In this document: positions 18,099-26,724 of the stretch, piece after piece
How positions within the stretch are numbered: the first letter of the stretch is position 1
How the letters are laid out: every line of letters starts with the position of its first letter
Origin: Allobosea sp. Leaf344
GTDB lineage: Bacteria > Pseudomonadota > Alphaproteobacteria > Rhizobiales > Beijerinckiaceae
Assembly: GCF_001426225.1 (NCBI RefSeq)
Contig: NZ_LMRT01000016.1
Location: forward strand, 331,352 to 395,351
Length of the DNA stretch: 64,000 bases
Direction: 5' to 3'
Position numbers and translations under genes: made by a program
Notes under the pieces: model-generated
Seen by the model: the letters and a program-made list of their open reading frames with translations, nothing else
The model's database searches: none
Told to the model about the DNA's origin: nothing

Positions 18099-19214
18099 AT
18101 GTCCCATAACAGTTTCGGCCACCTCTTCCGCGTCACCACATTCGGCGAGAGCCATGGGCCGGCGATCGGCTGCGTGGTGGATGGCTGCCCGCCGCTGCTG
18201 CCGCTGAGCGAGGCCGATATCCAGATCGAGCTCGACCGCAGGCGCCCAGGCCAGTCCCGCTTCACCACCCAGCGCCAGGAGCCGGACCAGGTCCGCATCC
18301 TCTCGGGTGTCTTCATCGAGGAGGGCAGCGGGCGCCAGGTGACGACCGGCACGTCGATCGGCCTGCTGATCGACAATGTCGACCAGCGCTCCAAGGATTA
18401 TTCCGAGATCAAGGACAAGTACCGGCCCGGCCATGCCGATTTCACCTATGACGTGAAATACGGCATTCGCGATTATCGCGGCGGCGGACGCTCCTCGGCG
18501 CGCGAGACGGCGATGCGGGTGGCGGCCGGGGCCATCGCCCGCAAGGTCGTGCCGGGGCTGCAGGTGCGCGGCGCCCTGGTGCAGATGGGGCCGCACACCA
18601 TCGACCGCGCGCAATGGGATTGGGAGGAGGTCGGCCGCAACCCGTTCTTCTGCCCGGATGCGAAAGCCGCCGAGCGCTTCGCCGATTACCTCGACGGCAT
18701 CCGCAAATCCGGCTCCTCGATCGGCGCCGTGCTGGAGATCGTCGCCGACAACGTCCCGGCCGGGCTCGGTGCGCCGATCTACGGCAAGCTGGACGCCGAG
18801 CTGGCGGCGGCGCTGATGAGCATCAACGCGGTCAAGGGTGTGGAGATCGGCGACGGCTTCGCCGCGGCCGCCCTCTCGGGCGAGGCCAATGCCGACGAGA
18901 TGCGGGCCGGCAATGACGGGCGCCCGCTGTTTCTCTCCAATCATGCCGGCGGCATTCTCGGCGGCATCTCCACCGGGCAGCCGATCGTCGCGCGTTTCGC
19001 GGTGAAGCCGACCTCCTCCATCCTCAGCCCGCGAGCGACGGTGACGCGCAGCGGTGGCGAGGCGGAGATGTTCACCAAGGGCCGCCACGATCCCTGCGTC
19101 GGCATCAGGGCCGTGCCGGTGGGCGAGGCGATGGTCGCCTGCGTGCTCGCCGATCAATATCTGCGCCATCGCGGGCAGGTCGGGGTGACGGAAGCGCGCT
19201 GGCCCTTCGCCTAG
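18099..19214 (+). CDS. aroC: Chorismate synthase
   Basis: A 371-residue enzyme converting EPSP to chorismate with reduced FMN, the last shikimate pathway step. Diagnostic segments are [16 protein letters not shown] near residue 13, [17 protein letters not shown] near 48, [20 protein letters not shown] near 110 and [14 protein letters not shown] near 131. ATG 18099 ([10 protein letters not shown]) gives the family N-terminus; the frame upstream runs through the hairpin region. Confidence 0.97.
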   Translation: MSHNSFGHLFRVTTFGESHGPAIGCVVDGCPPLLPLSEADIQIELDRRRPGQSRFTTQRQEPDQVRILSGVFIEEGSGRQVTTGTSIGLLIDNVDQRSKDYSEIKDKYRPGHADFTYDVKYGIRDYRGGGRSSARETAMRVAAGAIARKVVPGLQVRGALVQMGPHTIDRAQWDWEEVGRNPFFCPDAKAAERFADYLDGIRKSGSSIGAVLEIVADNVPAGLGAPIYGKLDAELAAALMSINAVKGVEIGDGFAAAALSGEANADEMRAGNDGRPLFLSNHAGGILGGISTGQPIVARFAVKPTSSILSPRATVTRSGGEAEMFTKGRHDPCVGIRAVPVGEAMVACVLADQYLRHRGQVGVTEARWPFA

Positions 19215-19285
19215 GATTTCAGTGACACTGAAAATCAGCGGCCGGCTTCATTGCAAATGAAGTCGCGCCAGCTTAACTTTGCGGG

Positions 19286-20563
19286 ATGAAGCTCGACGCC
19301 TGGCTCACGCTGAACAAGATCGGCCGCAGCGCCTTCGCGCGGCAGGTCGGGCTGTCTCCGGCCAGCGTCACCGCCTTGTGCAACGACCAGACCGCCTGGA
19401 TCTCGCGCGAAAGCGCCGAGCGCATCGCCGCCGCCACCGGCGGCTCCGTCACCCCCAATGATTTTCTCGGCCTGAGCGGGCCGCGGGAGGCCAGCATGCC
19501 CCAATCCGTCACCCAGGCCATCGAAGCCTTCGCGCGCGGCGAGATCGTGATCGTCACCGATGATGATGATCGCGAGAACGAGGGCGATCTGATCGTCGCC
19601 GCCTCGCTGTGCACGCCGGAGAAGATGGCCTTCATCATCCGCAACACCTGCGGCATCGTCTGCGCGCCGCTGACGGCGGCCGAGGCACGCCGCCTGCGGC
19701 TCGACCCGATGGTCTCCTCCAATGACGCGCCGCTCGGCACGGCCTTCACGGTCACGGTCGACGTCAAGCACGGGCTGACGACCGGCATCTCGGCCGAGCA
19801 GCGCTGCAACACGGTGCGCGCGCTCGCCAACGGCAATATGGGCGCCGCCGATTTCGTGCGTCCGGGCCATGTCTTCCCGCTGATCGCGCGGGATGGCGGG
19901 GTGCTGATGCGCTCCGGCCATACCGAAGCGGCGGTGGATCTCTGCAAGCTGGCGGAGCTGCCGCAGGTCGGTGTGATCTGCGAACTCGCCAATGACGATG
20001 GCACCGTGATGAAGGGGCCGCAGATCACCGCCTTCGCCGAGAAGCACGGGCTGAAGCAGATTACAGTCGCCGATCTCATCGCCTATCGCCAGGCGCGGGA
20101 GAAGCTGGTCGAGCGGGTGCATTCCTTCCCGGTCAAGACCGCTTTCGGCGAGATGACCGGCCATGTCTACACCACGCCCTTCGAGAACACGCAGCATTTC
20201 GCCTTCGTGATGGGCAAGGTCGGCGATGGTGCCGGGATTCCGGCCAGGCTGCACCGGGCCAATGTCGTGGAGGATGTGCTGGGCGGCGCGCCCTCGATCC
20301 AATGCGCGCTCAGGCGCTTCCAGCAGGAGGGGCAGGGCGTGCTGATCTATCTGCGCGACGGTTCGGCCGGGGTGCCGGTGAAGAGCGTCGAGGATAATTC
20401 GGATTCGCAGCGCTCGCGGCAATGGCGCGAGGTCGGGCTCGGCGCGCAGATCCTGCGCGATCTCGGCGTCGCCTCGATCATCAATCTCGCCTCGTCGCCG
20501 CGCTCCTTCGTCGGGCTGAGCGGCTTCGGCATCGAGATCGTCGAGACGCAGCCGCTGGAGTGA
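19286..20563 (+). CDS. ribB: HTH-fused RibBA-like protein (DHBP synthase)
   Basis: A 425-residue frame. Residues 1-65 look like a short Xre-type HTH (FARQVGLSPASVTALCNDQ). Residues 71-280 are a complete 3,4-dihydroxy-2-butanone 4-phosphate synthase: DDDDRENEGDLIVAA, MVSSNDAPLGTAFTV, GHVFPL, RSGHTEAAVDL. The C-terminal half resembles GTP cyclohydrolase II, but the region that should carry the zinc cysteines reads EDVLGGAPSIQCALRRF, so only riboflavin precursor synthesis from ribulose 5-phosphate is expected (RibBX type). An internal ATG at 19496 has a strong GGGAGG at 19485-19490, while the ATG at 19286 has only a weak site, so a 355-residue form without the HTH may be made as well or instead. 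Confidence 0.85.
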   Translation: MKLDAWLTLNKIGRSAFARQVGLSPASVTALCNDQTAWISRESAERIAAATGGSVTPNDFLGLSGPREASMPQSVTQAIEAFARGEIVIVTDDDDRENEGDLIVAASLCTPEKMAFIIRNTCGIVCAPLTAAEARRLRLDPMVSSNDAPLGTAFTVTVDVKHGLTTGISAEQRCNTVRALANGNMGAADFVRPGHVFPLIARDGGVLMRSGHTEAAVDLCKLAELPQVGVICELANDDGTVMKGPQITAFAEKHGLKQITVADLIAYRQAREKLVERVHSFPVKTAFGEMTGHVYTTPFENTQHFAFVMGKVGDGAGIPARLHRANVVEDVLGGAPSIQCALRRFQQEGQGVLIYLRDGSAGVPVKSVEDNSDSQRSRQWREVGLGAQILRDLGVASIINLASSPRSFVGLSGFGIEIVETQPLE

Positions 20564-20598
20564 GGCGGAGCCGGAGCCGCGCGCGCGGGCTCAGCCTC
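20562..20598. terminator. Hairpin at convergent ribB / deacetylase junction
   Basis: GAGGCGGAGCC (20562-20572) pairs with GGCTCAGCCTC (20588-20598) with one mismatch and a 15-base GC-rich loop. It spans both converging stop codons and could serve in either direction; no T-run is seen. Confidence 0.4.
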
Positions 20599-21520
20599 GC
20601 ATCAGCGCCTGGACATGGGCCGCCGCCGAGCGCGACAGCCCGTCGAGATCGTAGCCGCCTTCCAGGATCGACACGACGCGCCCGCCGCACAGCCTGTCGG
20701 CGACGGCCATCAGCCTCTGCGTGGCCCAGGCGAAATCCGGCTCCTTCAGGTTGATGTTGGCGAGCGGATCGCGCCAATGCGCATCGAACCCGGCCGAGAT
20801 GATGATGAGATCCGGGTGGAACGCCTCGATCCGCGGCAGCACCGCGGTCTCCAGCGCCTCCCGGAAATGGTCGCCGCCATCGCCGGCACGCAGCGGCGCA
20901 TTGACGATAGTGCCGTGCAGGCCCCGCTCCGACAGCGCCCCGGTTCCGGGATAGAGCGGCATCTCATGGGTGGAGGCGTAGAGCACGCTCGGATCGTTCC
21001 AGAAGATCTCCTGCGTGCCGTTGCCGTGATGCACGTCCCAATCGAGGATCGCGACGCGTTCGGCGCCATGGCGCTTCTGCGCATGGCGCGCGGCGATCGC
21101 GGCCTGGTTGAAGAAGCAGAAGCCCATCGCCCTGGCGGTCTCGGCGTGGTGCCCGGGCGGGCGGGTCGCGACGAAGGCGTTGCGGACCTTGCCCGCCATC
21201 ACGTCGTCGACGGCATGGACCGCCCCGCCGGCGCCGCGCAGCGCGGCCTCCAGCGTGCCCGGCGACATGGTCGTGTCGGCGTCGATCGGCACCAGCCCCT
21301 GCTCGGGCGACGCCGCCATGATCGCCTCGACATAATCGCGGGGATGGCACAGCAGCAGCTGCTCCAGACTGGCCTTCGGCGCCGTCTCGCGAATCAGCGC
21401 CATGAAGCGCTCATCCTCCAGCGCGCGTTCCACGGCCCGCAGCCGGTCGGGACGTTCGGGATGGCCGAGCGGGGTCTGGTGAAGCAGGCTGGCCGGGTGG
21501 GTTATCAACAGGGTGGACAC
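20591..21520 (-). CDS. Histone deacetylase-family (AcuC-like) amidohydrolase
   Basis: A 309-residue zinc amidohydrolase of the class II deacetylase/acetylpolyamine amidohydrolase type. Conserved elements are RPPGHHAE near residue 119, GFCFFNQAAIA near 132, the metal-site DWDVHHGNGTQEIF near 158, SAGFDAHWRDP near 242 and EGGYDLDG near 290. It probably deacetylates small molecules or protein lysines. Start is GTG 21520, where homology (TLLITHPASLLHQTPLGHPE) begins; an in-frame ATG at 21595 would add 25 unlike residues. Confidence 0.88.
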   Translation of the reverse strand: MSTLLITHPASLLHQTPLGHPERPDRLRAVERALEDERFMALIRETAPKASLEQLLLCHPRDYVEAIMAASPEQGLVPIDADTTMSPGTLEAALRGAGGAVHAVDDVMAGKVRNAFVATRPPGHHAETARAMGFCFFNQAAIAARHAQKRHGAERVAILDWDVHHGNGTQEIFWNDPSVLYASTHEMPLYPGTGALSERGLHGTIVNAPLRAGDGGDHFREALETAVLPRIEAFHPDLIIISAGFDAHWRDPLANINLKEPDFAWATQRLMAVADRLCGGRVVSILEGGYDLDGLSRSAAAHVQALMRG

Positions 21521-21760
21521 GGACGCATCGCCTCGGAGCAAGCAAATCAGGGGGTCTAGCGTGGCAGCTTTGCCACGTTCTGTCGCCTTCGACATTGATC
21601 TGGCGCCGATCCGGATTCCGCATTGCTCCCGCCGCGGACGCTGACTAAGCCCCGGTCAGGGATTGTTGCGCTGCGGCGAAATCGCCGCCGGCACCTCCCG
21701 GTCACGAAGCCTTAACCGATCATTCACCATAAATCGGCTGCACAGCAGCGGTTGGAAGCG

Positions 21761-22357
21761 ATGAAACACACTGTCCTGGTTGCCCTTGCCCTCTCGTCCC
21801 TGCTCGGGGCCTGCCAGTACAAGAGCATCGCCGCGCCCAATCTCAGCGGGCGCGACGCGGAATACATGGCGCTGGTGCCGAAGTTCGACATCGAGCTCAC
21901 GCATATGCCCTATGAGATCGACGATCCCACCGGCCAGGAGCCGGGGACGATCTATGTCGATACCAAGCAGAACTTCCTCTACCTCGTGCTGCCCAACCGC
22001 AAGGCGATCCGCTACGGCGTCGCGACCGGCAGCGAGGCCTTCGGCTGGACCGGCACCGCCGTGGTGCAGCGCAAGGCGGAATGGCCGCGCTGGACGCCAC
22101 CGGCCGAGATGCTGAAACGCTGGCCGCATCTGGCGCCGCGCGCCGGCGGCATGGCAGGCGGGCCGGACAATCCGCTCGGGGCGCGTGCGCTCTATCTCTA
22201 CCAGAACGGCCGCGACACGCTCTATCGCATCCATGGCACCAACGAGCCGGAGACGATCGGCATGCAGGCCTCCTCGGGCTGCATCCGCATGCGCAACATC
22301 GATGCGATCGACCTGTTCAACCGCGTGCCCGTGGGCGCGAAAGTCATCGTGGCCTGA
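21761..22357 (+). CDS. L,D-transpeptidase (YkuD) lipoprotein
   Basis: A 198-residue secreted enzyme. The N-terminus is a lipoprotein signal (MKHTVLVALALSSLLGAC, Cys at residue 18). The YkuD catalytic motif is complete: RIHGTNEPETIG near residue 152, then SSGCIRM near 166 with the nucleophile Cys. It should form 3-3 crosslinks in peptidoglycan or attach proteins to it. ATG 21761 is preceded by GGAAG; ATG 21752 in frame has no such site. Confidence 0.93.
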   Translation: MKHTVLVALALSSLLGACQYKSIAAPNLSGRDAEYMALVPKFDIELTHMPYEIDDPTGQEPGTIYVDTKQNFLYLVLPNRKAIRYGVATGSEAFGWTGTAVVQRKAEWPRWTPPAEMLKRWPHLAPRAGGMAGGPDNPLGARALYLYQNGRDTLYRIHGTNEPETIGMQASSGCIRMRNIDAIDLFNRVPVGAKVIVA

Positions 22358-22361
22358 GGCC

Positions 22362-23255
22362 TCAGCCCAGCTCGATCAGCACGATCTCGGGCGGGACGCC
22401 GAAGCGCATCGGCAATTTGCTGGTGCCCAGCCCGCCGGAGACGATCAGATCGCGGCCCTCCTCATGGACATGGCCATAGGCGTAGCGATTGCCGTAGCGC
22501 GAGGGCACGACAGGCGACCAGCCGAACAGCCGGACCTGGCCGCCATGGGTGTGGCCGGCCAAGGTCAGCCCGATCCGCCGGGGCATGCGGCGGAAGGCAT
22601 CCGGCTCATGCGCCATCATGATGACGGGGGCTCCGTCATCGCCGATCTGGGCCAGCGTGGCCGGGAGATCGTCGGCGCCCCAGGGCCTGCCGCGGCGCAG
22701 GGTCTGGAAGGCGATCTGGTCGCCGAGCCCCGCCAGCCAGAGCGGGCCGGCGACGGTCTCCAGGCGCACCGCCTCGTTCTCGAGCACGCGGATGCCGACC
22801 GCCTCCAGCGCGCGGCCGACCAGCGTGGGCCCGCCGCGGGCGGCGAGCGCCGCATCGTCATGCCACCAATCATGATTGCCGAGGATGGCGTAGATCCCTT
22901 GAGGGGAGTGGAGCCGCGCCAGTTCCCGCGCCCATTCCGCCATGGCGGGATCGTCGCTGCGCGGCGTCCGGCTGGCGATGAAATCGCCCAGCAGCAGCAC
23001 GAGATCGGGCTGCAGCGCATTGGCGGCGGCGATGATCCCGGGCAGGCGCGACAGCGGCATGTGGAAACCGCCGACATGGATGTCTGAGAGCGCGACGAGG
23101 CGCAGCTTGCGGACGGCGGGCCAGTCCCGCGGCGTCAGCCGGTAGCGGGCGACGTGAAGTTCCTCGGGCTCCCAGGCGAAGGCGTAGCCGCCCGTGCCCA
23201 GCCCGGTCAAAAAAAGACCGGCGAGAGTCGCGAGGACTCTGCGCCGGTCAAGCAT
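22362..23255 (-). CDS. Metallophosphoesterase, YkuE-like
   Basis: A 297-residue calcineurin-type phosphoesterase with an N-terminal hydrophobic segment (residues 7-27) that likely anchors or exports it. Metal-binding motifs are LSDIHVGG near 57, LLGDFIAS near 88, LGNHDWWHDD near 124, AHEP near 214 and AGHTHGGQVRLFG near 233. It may act on a phospholipid or lipid A-type substrate, as other members do, but this is not determined. Convergent with the L,D-transpeptidase gene. Confidence 0.9.
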   Translation of the reverse strand: MLDRRRVLATLAGLFLTGLGTGGYAFAWEPEELHVARYRLTPRDWPAVRKLRLVALSDIHVGGFHMPLSRLPGIIAAANALQPDLVLLLGDFIASRTPRSDDPAMAEWARELARLHSPQGIYAILGNHDWWHDDAALAARGGPTLVGRALEAVGIRVLENEAVRLETVAGPLWLAGLGDQIAFQTLRRGRPWGADDLPATLAQIGDDGAPVIMMAHEPDAFRRMPRRIGLTLAGHTHGGQVRLFGWSPVVPSRYGNRYAYGHVHEEGRDLIVSGGLGTSKLPMRFGVPPEIVLIELG

Positions 23256-23299
23256 GGAGGGTCTCGAAGAAACTCAGGCCCGGAAGATCAATGGTCGCA

Positions 23300-23521
23300 T
23301 CAATCGTCGAAGCCATTGCGAAGGACACCAGGACGGGTGTCCGGATGCTCTTCGCTACGGATATGCAACTCGCGGAAGGCTCGCCTGGTTCCCGCCGCCA
23401 CCGCCTGAATTCCGATCGGGCGGAAATGGTGGCCATAGGCCTCCCGGGCCGACGCATCATGGAAACTCGCCTTGGACTGAGTGGGACGACGCGGAGAGAC
23501 CGGGAGCATGGCGATGAACAC
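23300..23521 (-). CDS. Small basic protein, unknown
   Basis: A 73-residue frame beginning with GTG 23521 (an internal ATG lies at 23509). It has a His/Arg-rich centre with segment AYGHHFRPIGIQAVAAGTRR, which resembles small uncharacterised Hyphomicrobiales proteins with an IGIxAVAAA motif as far as I recall. No clear ribosome site is visible. It lies between two minus-strand genes in an otherwise empty 440-base interval. A longer overlapping frame (23248-23583) is lower quality. Confidence 0.4.
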   Translation of the reverse strand: MFIAMLPVSPRRPTQSKASFHDASAREAYGHHFRPIGIQAVAAGTRRAFRELHIRSEEHPDTRPGVLRNGFDD

Positions 23522-23699
23522 ACCGTGAGGGTTGCACGACGCCGGCGGTTCCTGGCCGCCGACATCACGACTCTCGTCACCAATCCCGCCCGCCTCAGGG
23601 CGCCTTCATGGGCTCTTCATGGCGAATTCGGAGCGGATGTCAAAACCCGCCACAATCGTAAATCCGCACGATCGCGTGAGGAGGGGGCGGATCGGCGGC

Positions 23700-25082
23700 T
23701 CAGGCCGCGAGCAGCCCTTCCGCCGTCACCCAATCCAGCGTCTTGGCCAGAGCCCGCTCGAAGCGGTTGAACATCTCCTCGATCTCCGCCTCCTTGATGA
23801 TCAGCGGCGGGCAGAAGGCGACGCGGTCGCCGCCGAGCGGGCGCACGATCAGGCCTTCCGCCTGGGCGAAGGCGACGGATTTCGCCGCGACACCCTTCTT
23901 GGCCTCGAACTGCACCTTGCTGGCCTTGTCCTTGACCAGCTCGATGCCGCCGATCAGGCCGACGCCGCGCGCCTCTCCGACCAGCGGATGATCGGCCAGC
24001 GCGTTGAGCCGCTTCAGGAAGGTCGGCGCGACCGCCCGGACATGCTCGATGATCTTGTCGCGCTGGTAGATTTCGAGGGTCTTCACCGCCACGGCGCAGC
24101 CGACCGGATGGCCGGCATAGGTGTTGCCATGGCCGAAGGTGCCGATCTTGCGGCTCTGATCGACCAGCACCTCGTAGATGCGCTCGTTCATCATCACCGC
24201 GCTGAGCGGGAAATAGGCCGAGGTGATCGCCTTGGCGCAGGAGATCGAATCGGCGGCCAGCCCATAGGTCGTGGTGCCGAACATGTTGCCGGTGCGGCCG
24301 AAGCCGGTGATCACCTCGTCGGCGATGAAGAGCACGTCGTATTTCGCCAGCACGGCGTTGATCTTCTCGAAATAGCCCTCCGGCGGGGTCACCGCGCCGC
24401 CGGCGCCGAGGATCGGCTCGGCGATGAAGGCGGCGACGGTGTCGGGACCTTCGCGCAGGATCATCTCCTCCAGCTCGGCCGCGAGCCGCGCCGAGAAGTC
24501 GAGCTCGCTCTCGCCCGGCTCGGCATAGCGGTAGTGATGCGGGCAGGAGGTGTGCAGGATGCCGGCGATCGGCAGATCGAAATCGATGTGGTTGTAGGGC
24601 AGGCCGGTCAGCGAGGCGGAGGCGACGGTGACGCCGTGATAGCCCTTCAGCCGCGAGATGATCTTCTTCTTCTGCGGCCGGCCGAGCGCGTTGTTCATGT
24701 ACCAGACCAGCTTGACCTGGGTGTCGTTGGCGTCCGAGCCGGAGGCGCCGTAGAACACCTTGGAGATCGGCACCGGCGCGATCTCCTTCAGCTTCTCGGC
24801 CAGTTCGATCGCCGGGTCGTGGCTGCGGCCGGAGAAGAGATGGGTGAAGGGCAGCTTCTTCAACTGCTCATAGGCGGTGTCGGCGAGCTCCTGGTTGGAA
24901 TAGCCGAGGGAGGTGCACCAGAGCCCGGCCATGCCCTCGATGTAATCCTTGCCGGCGACGTCGTAGACATGGACGCCCTGGCCGCGCTCGAGGATCAGCG
25001 GGCCCTGCTCGCGATGGCTGGCGAGATTGGTATAGGGATGGACGAGGGTCTCGATATCGCGGACGGCGAGGTTGGACAGCAT
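23700..25082 (-). CDS. Class III (omega) aminotransferase
   Basis: A 460-residue PLP-dependent aminotransferase of the aspartate aminotransferase superfamily, class III. Seen are YGASGSDANDTQVKL near residue 108, LFIADEVITGFGRTG near 254 with the PLP-binding Asp, and the catalytic Lys in ISCAKAITSAYFP near 286. This subgroup uses beta-alanine, GABA, putrescine or other omega-amines with pyruvate; the exact pair cannot be read from sequence. It appears as a single transcription unit. Confidence 0.9.
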   Translation of the reverse strand: MLSNLAVRDIETLVHPYTNLASHREQGPLILERGQGVHVYDVAGKDYIEGMAGLWCTSLGYSNQELADTAYEQLKKLPFTHLFSGRSHDPAIELAEKLKEIAPVPISKVFYGASGSDANDTQVKLVWYMNNALGRPQKKKIISRLKGYHGVTVASASLTGLPYNHIDFDLPIAGILHTSCPHHYRYAEPGESELDFSARLAAELEEMILREGPDTVAAFIAEPILGAGGAVTPPEGYFEKINAVLAKYDVLFIADEVITGFGRTGNMFGTTTYGLAADSISCAKAITSAYFPLSAVMMNERIYEVLVDQSRKIGTFGHGNTYAGHPVGCAVAVKTLEIYQRDKIIEHVRAVAPTFLKRLNALADHPLVGEARGVGLIGGIELVKDKASKVQFEAKKGVAAKSVAFAQAEGLIVRPLGGDRVAFCPPLIIKEAEIEEMFNRFERALAKTLDWVTAEGLLAA

Positions 25083-25218
25083 CGTGCGGCTCCCGGGCTC
25101 TGCATGGCAATTCCGGCGAGCATAGACCTGTCTCTGCGCAAGCGCTTAGCGATTTTCGCGCAGCCCCTGGCAGACTCTGGCGCAGGACCGCGACGCCGGG
25201 GCAATTTGCTTCGGCGGC

Positions 25219-26055
25219 TCAGCGGTCATGGCTGCGCAGGAAAGCCTCGCCATCGCTGACGCCGAGCTCATAGGCGAAGCGCATGCCCTCCCAGTCGCGA
25301 ATGCTGAATTGCGAGACCGGGATGGTCCGGGAGGGGCGGGCATAGGTCCGGTTGGGGATCGCCGGCACCGCGCTGAACGGCCGGGTCAGCAGCACCAGAG
25401 TCGGTTCCCCCGCCTGTTCGAGCTCCGACAGCGCCCAGGCCGGGGCGCTGTCATAGAGCCCGCCATCGAGCGCCGCGCGTTGCCCGACGAGGCCGGCCGG
25501 CATGAAGGGCGGCACCGCGGCGCTCGCCATCAGCGCGGCGACGGCCTCGTCCGGCGAGGCGCATTCGCGCAGGGCGATCAGCTCGGCCGCGAACCCCAGG
25601 CGGCGCCCGGCGGTGGGATGGACCGGGCGGCGCAGCCGCTTCTCCAGCTGATAGGCGCCGATGCCGAGCGCCGCCGCCAGCGGCAGCGGCCAGAAGCGCG
25701 GCGGGCGGGAAATCGCGATCCTGAAATCGGCCTGCCGCTGAAGCTGCGCGAGCCGCTCCGCGGTCAGCATCTGCGCCATCAGCGACCGGTATTTGTCGCC
25801 GACCGGAAACAATCTGCCGCCGCGCCGGAAACCGGACCAGTCGGTCTCGCTGCGGCTGCCGCGGCAGGCCGCGAAGACCTGTTCGCGAATGACCGGGCCG
25901 AGGCCCAGCGCGGTATAGAGCATGGCGAAGGCGCCGGCGCTGGCACCGACGACGCGGCCGGGCTTGAGCGCGAGGCGCGGCGCGACCGTCTCGTAGAATC
26001 CGCCCTGCCAATAACAGCGATTGCCGCCGCCGGCATAGGCCAGCCCCGCGAACAT
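25219..26055 (-). CDS. Patatin-like phospholipase
   Basis: A 278-residue patatin-family acyl hydrolase. The oxyanion loop GGGNRCYWQGG is at residue 9, nucleophile motif GASAGA near 40, and the second dyad residue in DGGLYD near 203. Expected to hydrolyse phospholipid or acyl ester substrates. Start ATG 26055 (MFAGLAYAGGG) is set by homology; the longer upstream frame overlaps the MarR gene. It lies 13 bases after the MarR gene and is probably in one unit with it. Confidence 0.88.
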   Translation of the reverse strand: MFAGLAYAGGGNRCYWQGGFYETVAPRLALKPGRVVGASAGAFAMLYTALGLGPVIREQVFAACRGSRSETDWSGFRRGGRLFPVGDKYRSLMAQMLTAERLAQLQRQADFRIAISRPPRFWPLPLAAALGIGAYQLEKRLRRPVHPTAGRRLGFAAELIALRECASPDEAVAALMASAAVPPFMPAGLVGQRAALDGGLYDSAPAWALSELEQAGEPTLVLLTRPFSAVPAIPNRTYARPSRTIPVSQFSIRDWEGMRFAYELGVSDGEAFLRSHDR

Positions 26056-26068
26056 GAAAGGCCCCGGC

Positions 26069-26536
26069 TCAGTCGGCGTCGACGGCGCGGGCGAGATCGC
26101 GCCAGGCGATGACCAGCCGGTCGAGCTCCGCCAGATCGCGGGCCGGGAGCCGGCCCAGCGTCCGCGCCACGAAATCGCGCTGGCTGGCGATCCCGGCCTC
26201 GGCGAGGCGGCGGCCCTCCGCCGTGAGATGCATGGCGTAGGAGCGCCTGTCGCCGGCGATGGCACGCCGCTCGACCAGGCCGGCCTGGACCAGCCGGTCG
26301 ACGAGCCCCGAGACATTGCCCTTGGTGACGTAGAGCCGCTCGGCCAGCTCGCTCTGGCTGATGCCCTCGCGCTCGGTGAGGGTGGAGAGCAGGTCGAATT
26401 GCGGGATCGAGAGACCGAGCTCGCGGATGCGCGCGCTCATCTGGCCGAGCATGCGCTGGTGCAGCCGCATGAAGCGGAACCAGACGCGGTCCGGTTCGAC
26501 GGGAGCGGAGCTCTGGAGAGCGATCGGTGCAGGCAC
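26069..26536 (-). CDS. MarR-family transcriptional regulator
   Basis: A 155-residue MarR-type winged helix protein. The HTH covers LTEREGISQSELAERLYVTKGNVSGLVDRL near residues 53-82 in pieces, with the wing around GDRRSYAMHLTAEGRRL. Start is GTG 26536 with GAGG upstream. It is divergent from the acyl-CoA ligase gene by about 190 bases and heads the patatin unit; either could be its target. Confidence 0.9.
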   Translation of the reverse strand: MPAPIALQSSAPVEPDRVWFRFMRLHQRMLGQMSARIRELGLSIPQFDLLSTLTEREGISQSELAERLYVTKGNVSGLVDRLVQAGLVERRAIAGDRRSYAMHLTAEGRRLAEAGIASQRDFVARTLGRLPARDLAELDRLVIAWRDLARAVDAD

Positions 26537-26724
26537 GCGGCAGGCCTCGGTTCACGATTGATCCGATGTAAACGATCGCAGGATCGGGCGCGAGCTTTTC
26601 ATTGCTGGAGCGACAGCGCCGAACCCTGCGTTCAGACCGCGGAAACGGACCCTTCCCCCACGCCGCGCAACGCGTCTATGCTCCGATCAAGACGACAAGA
26701 ACACCATGCCTGGGAGGTATCGCC

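Noticed and set aside
19215..19285. FMN riboswitch before the RibBA-like gene
   Set aside because: Only 71 bases separate aroC from the HTH start and none of the conserved FMN aptamer segments is visible.
23532..25259. A 575-residue plus-strand open frame
   Set aside because: Antisense of the class III aminotransferase, which is a clear family member.
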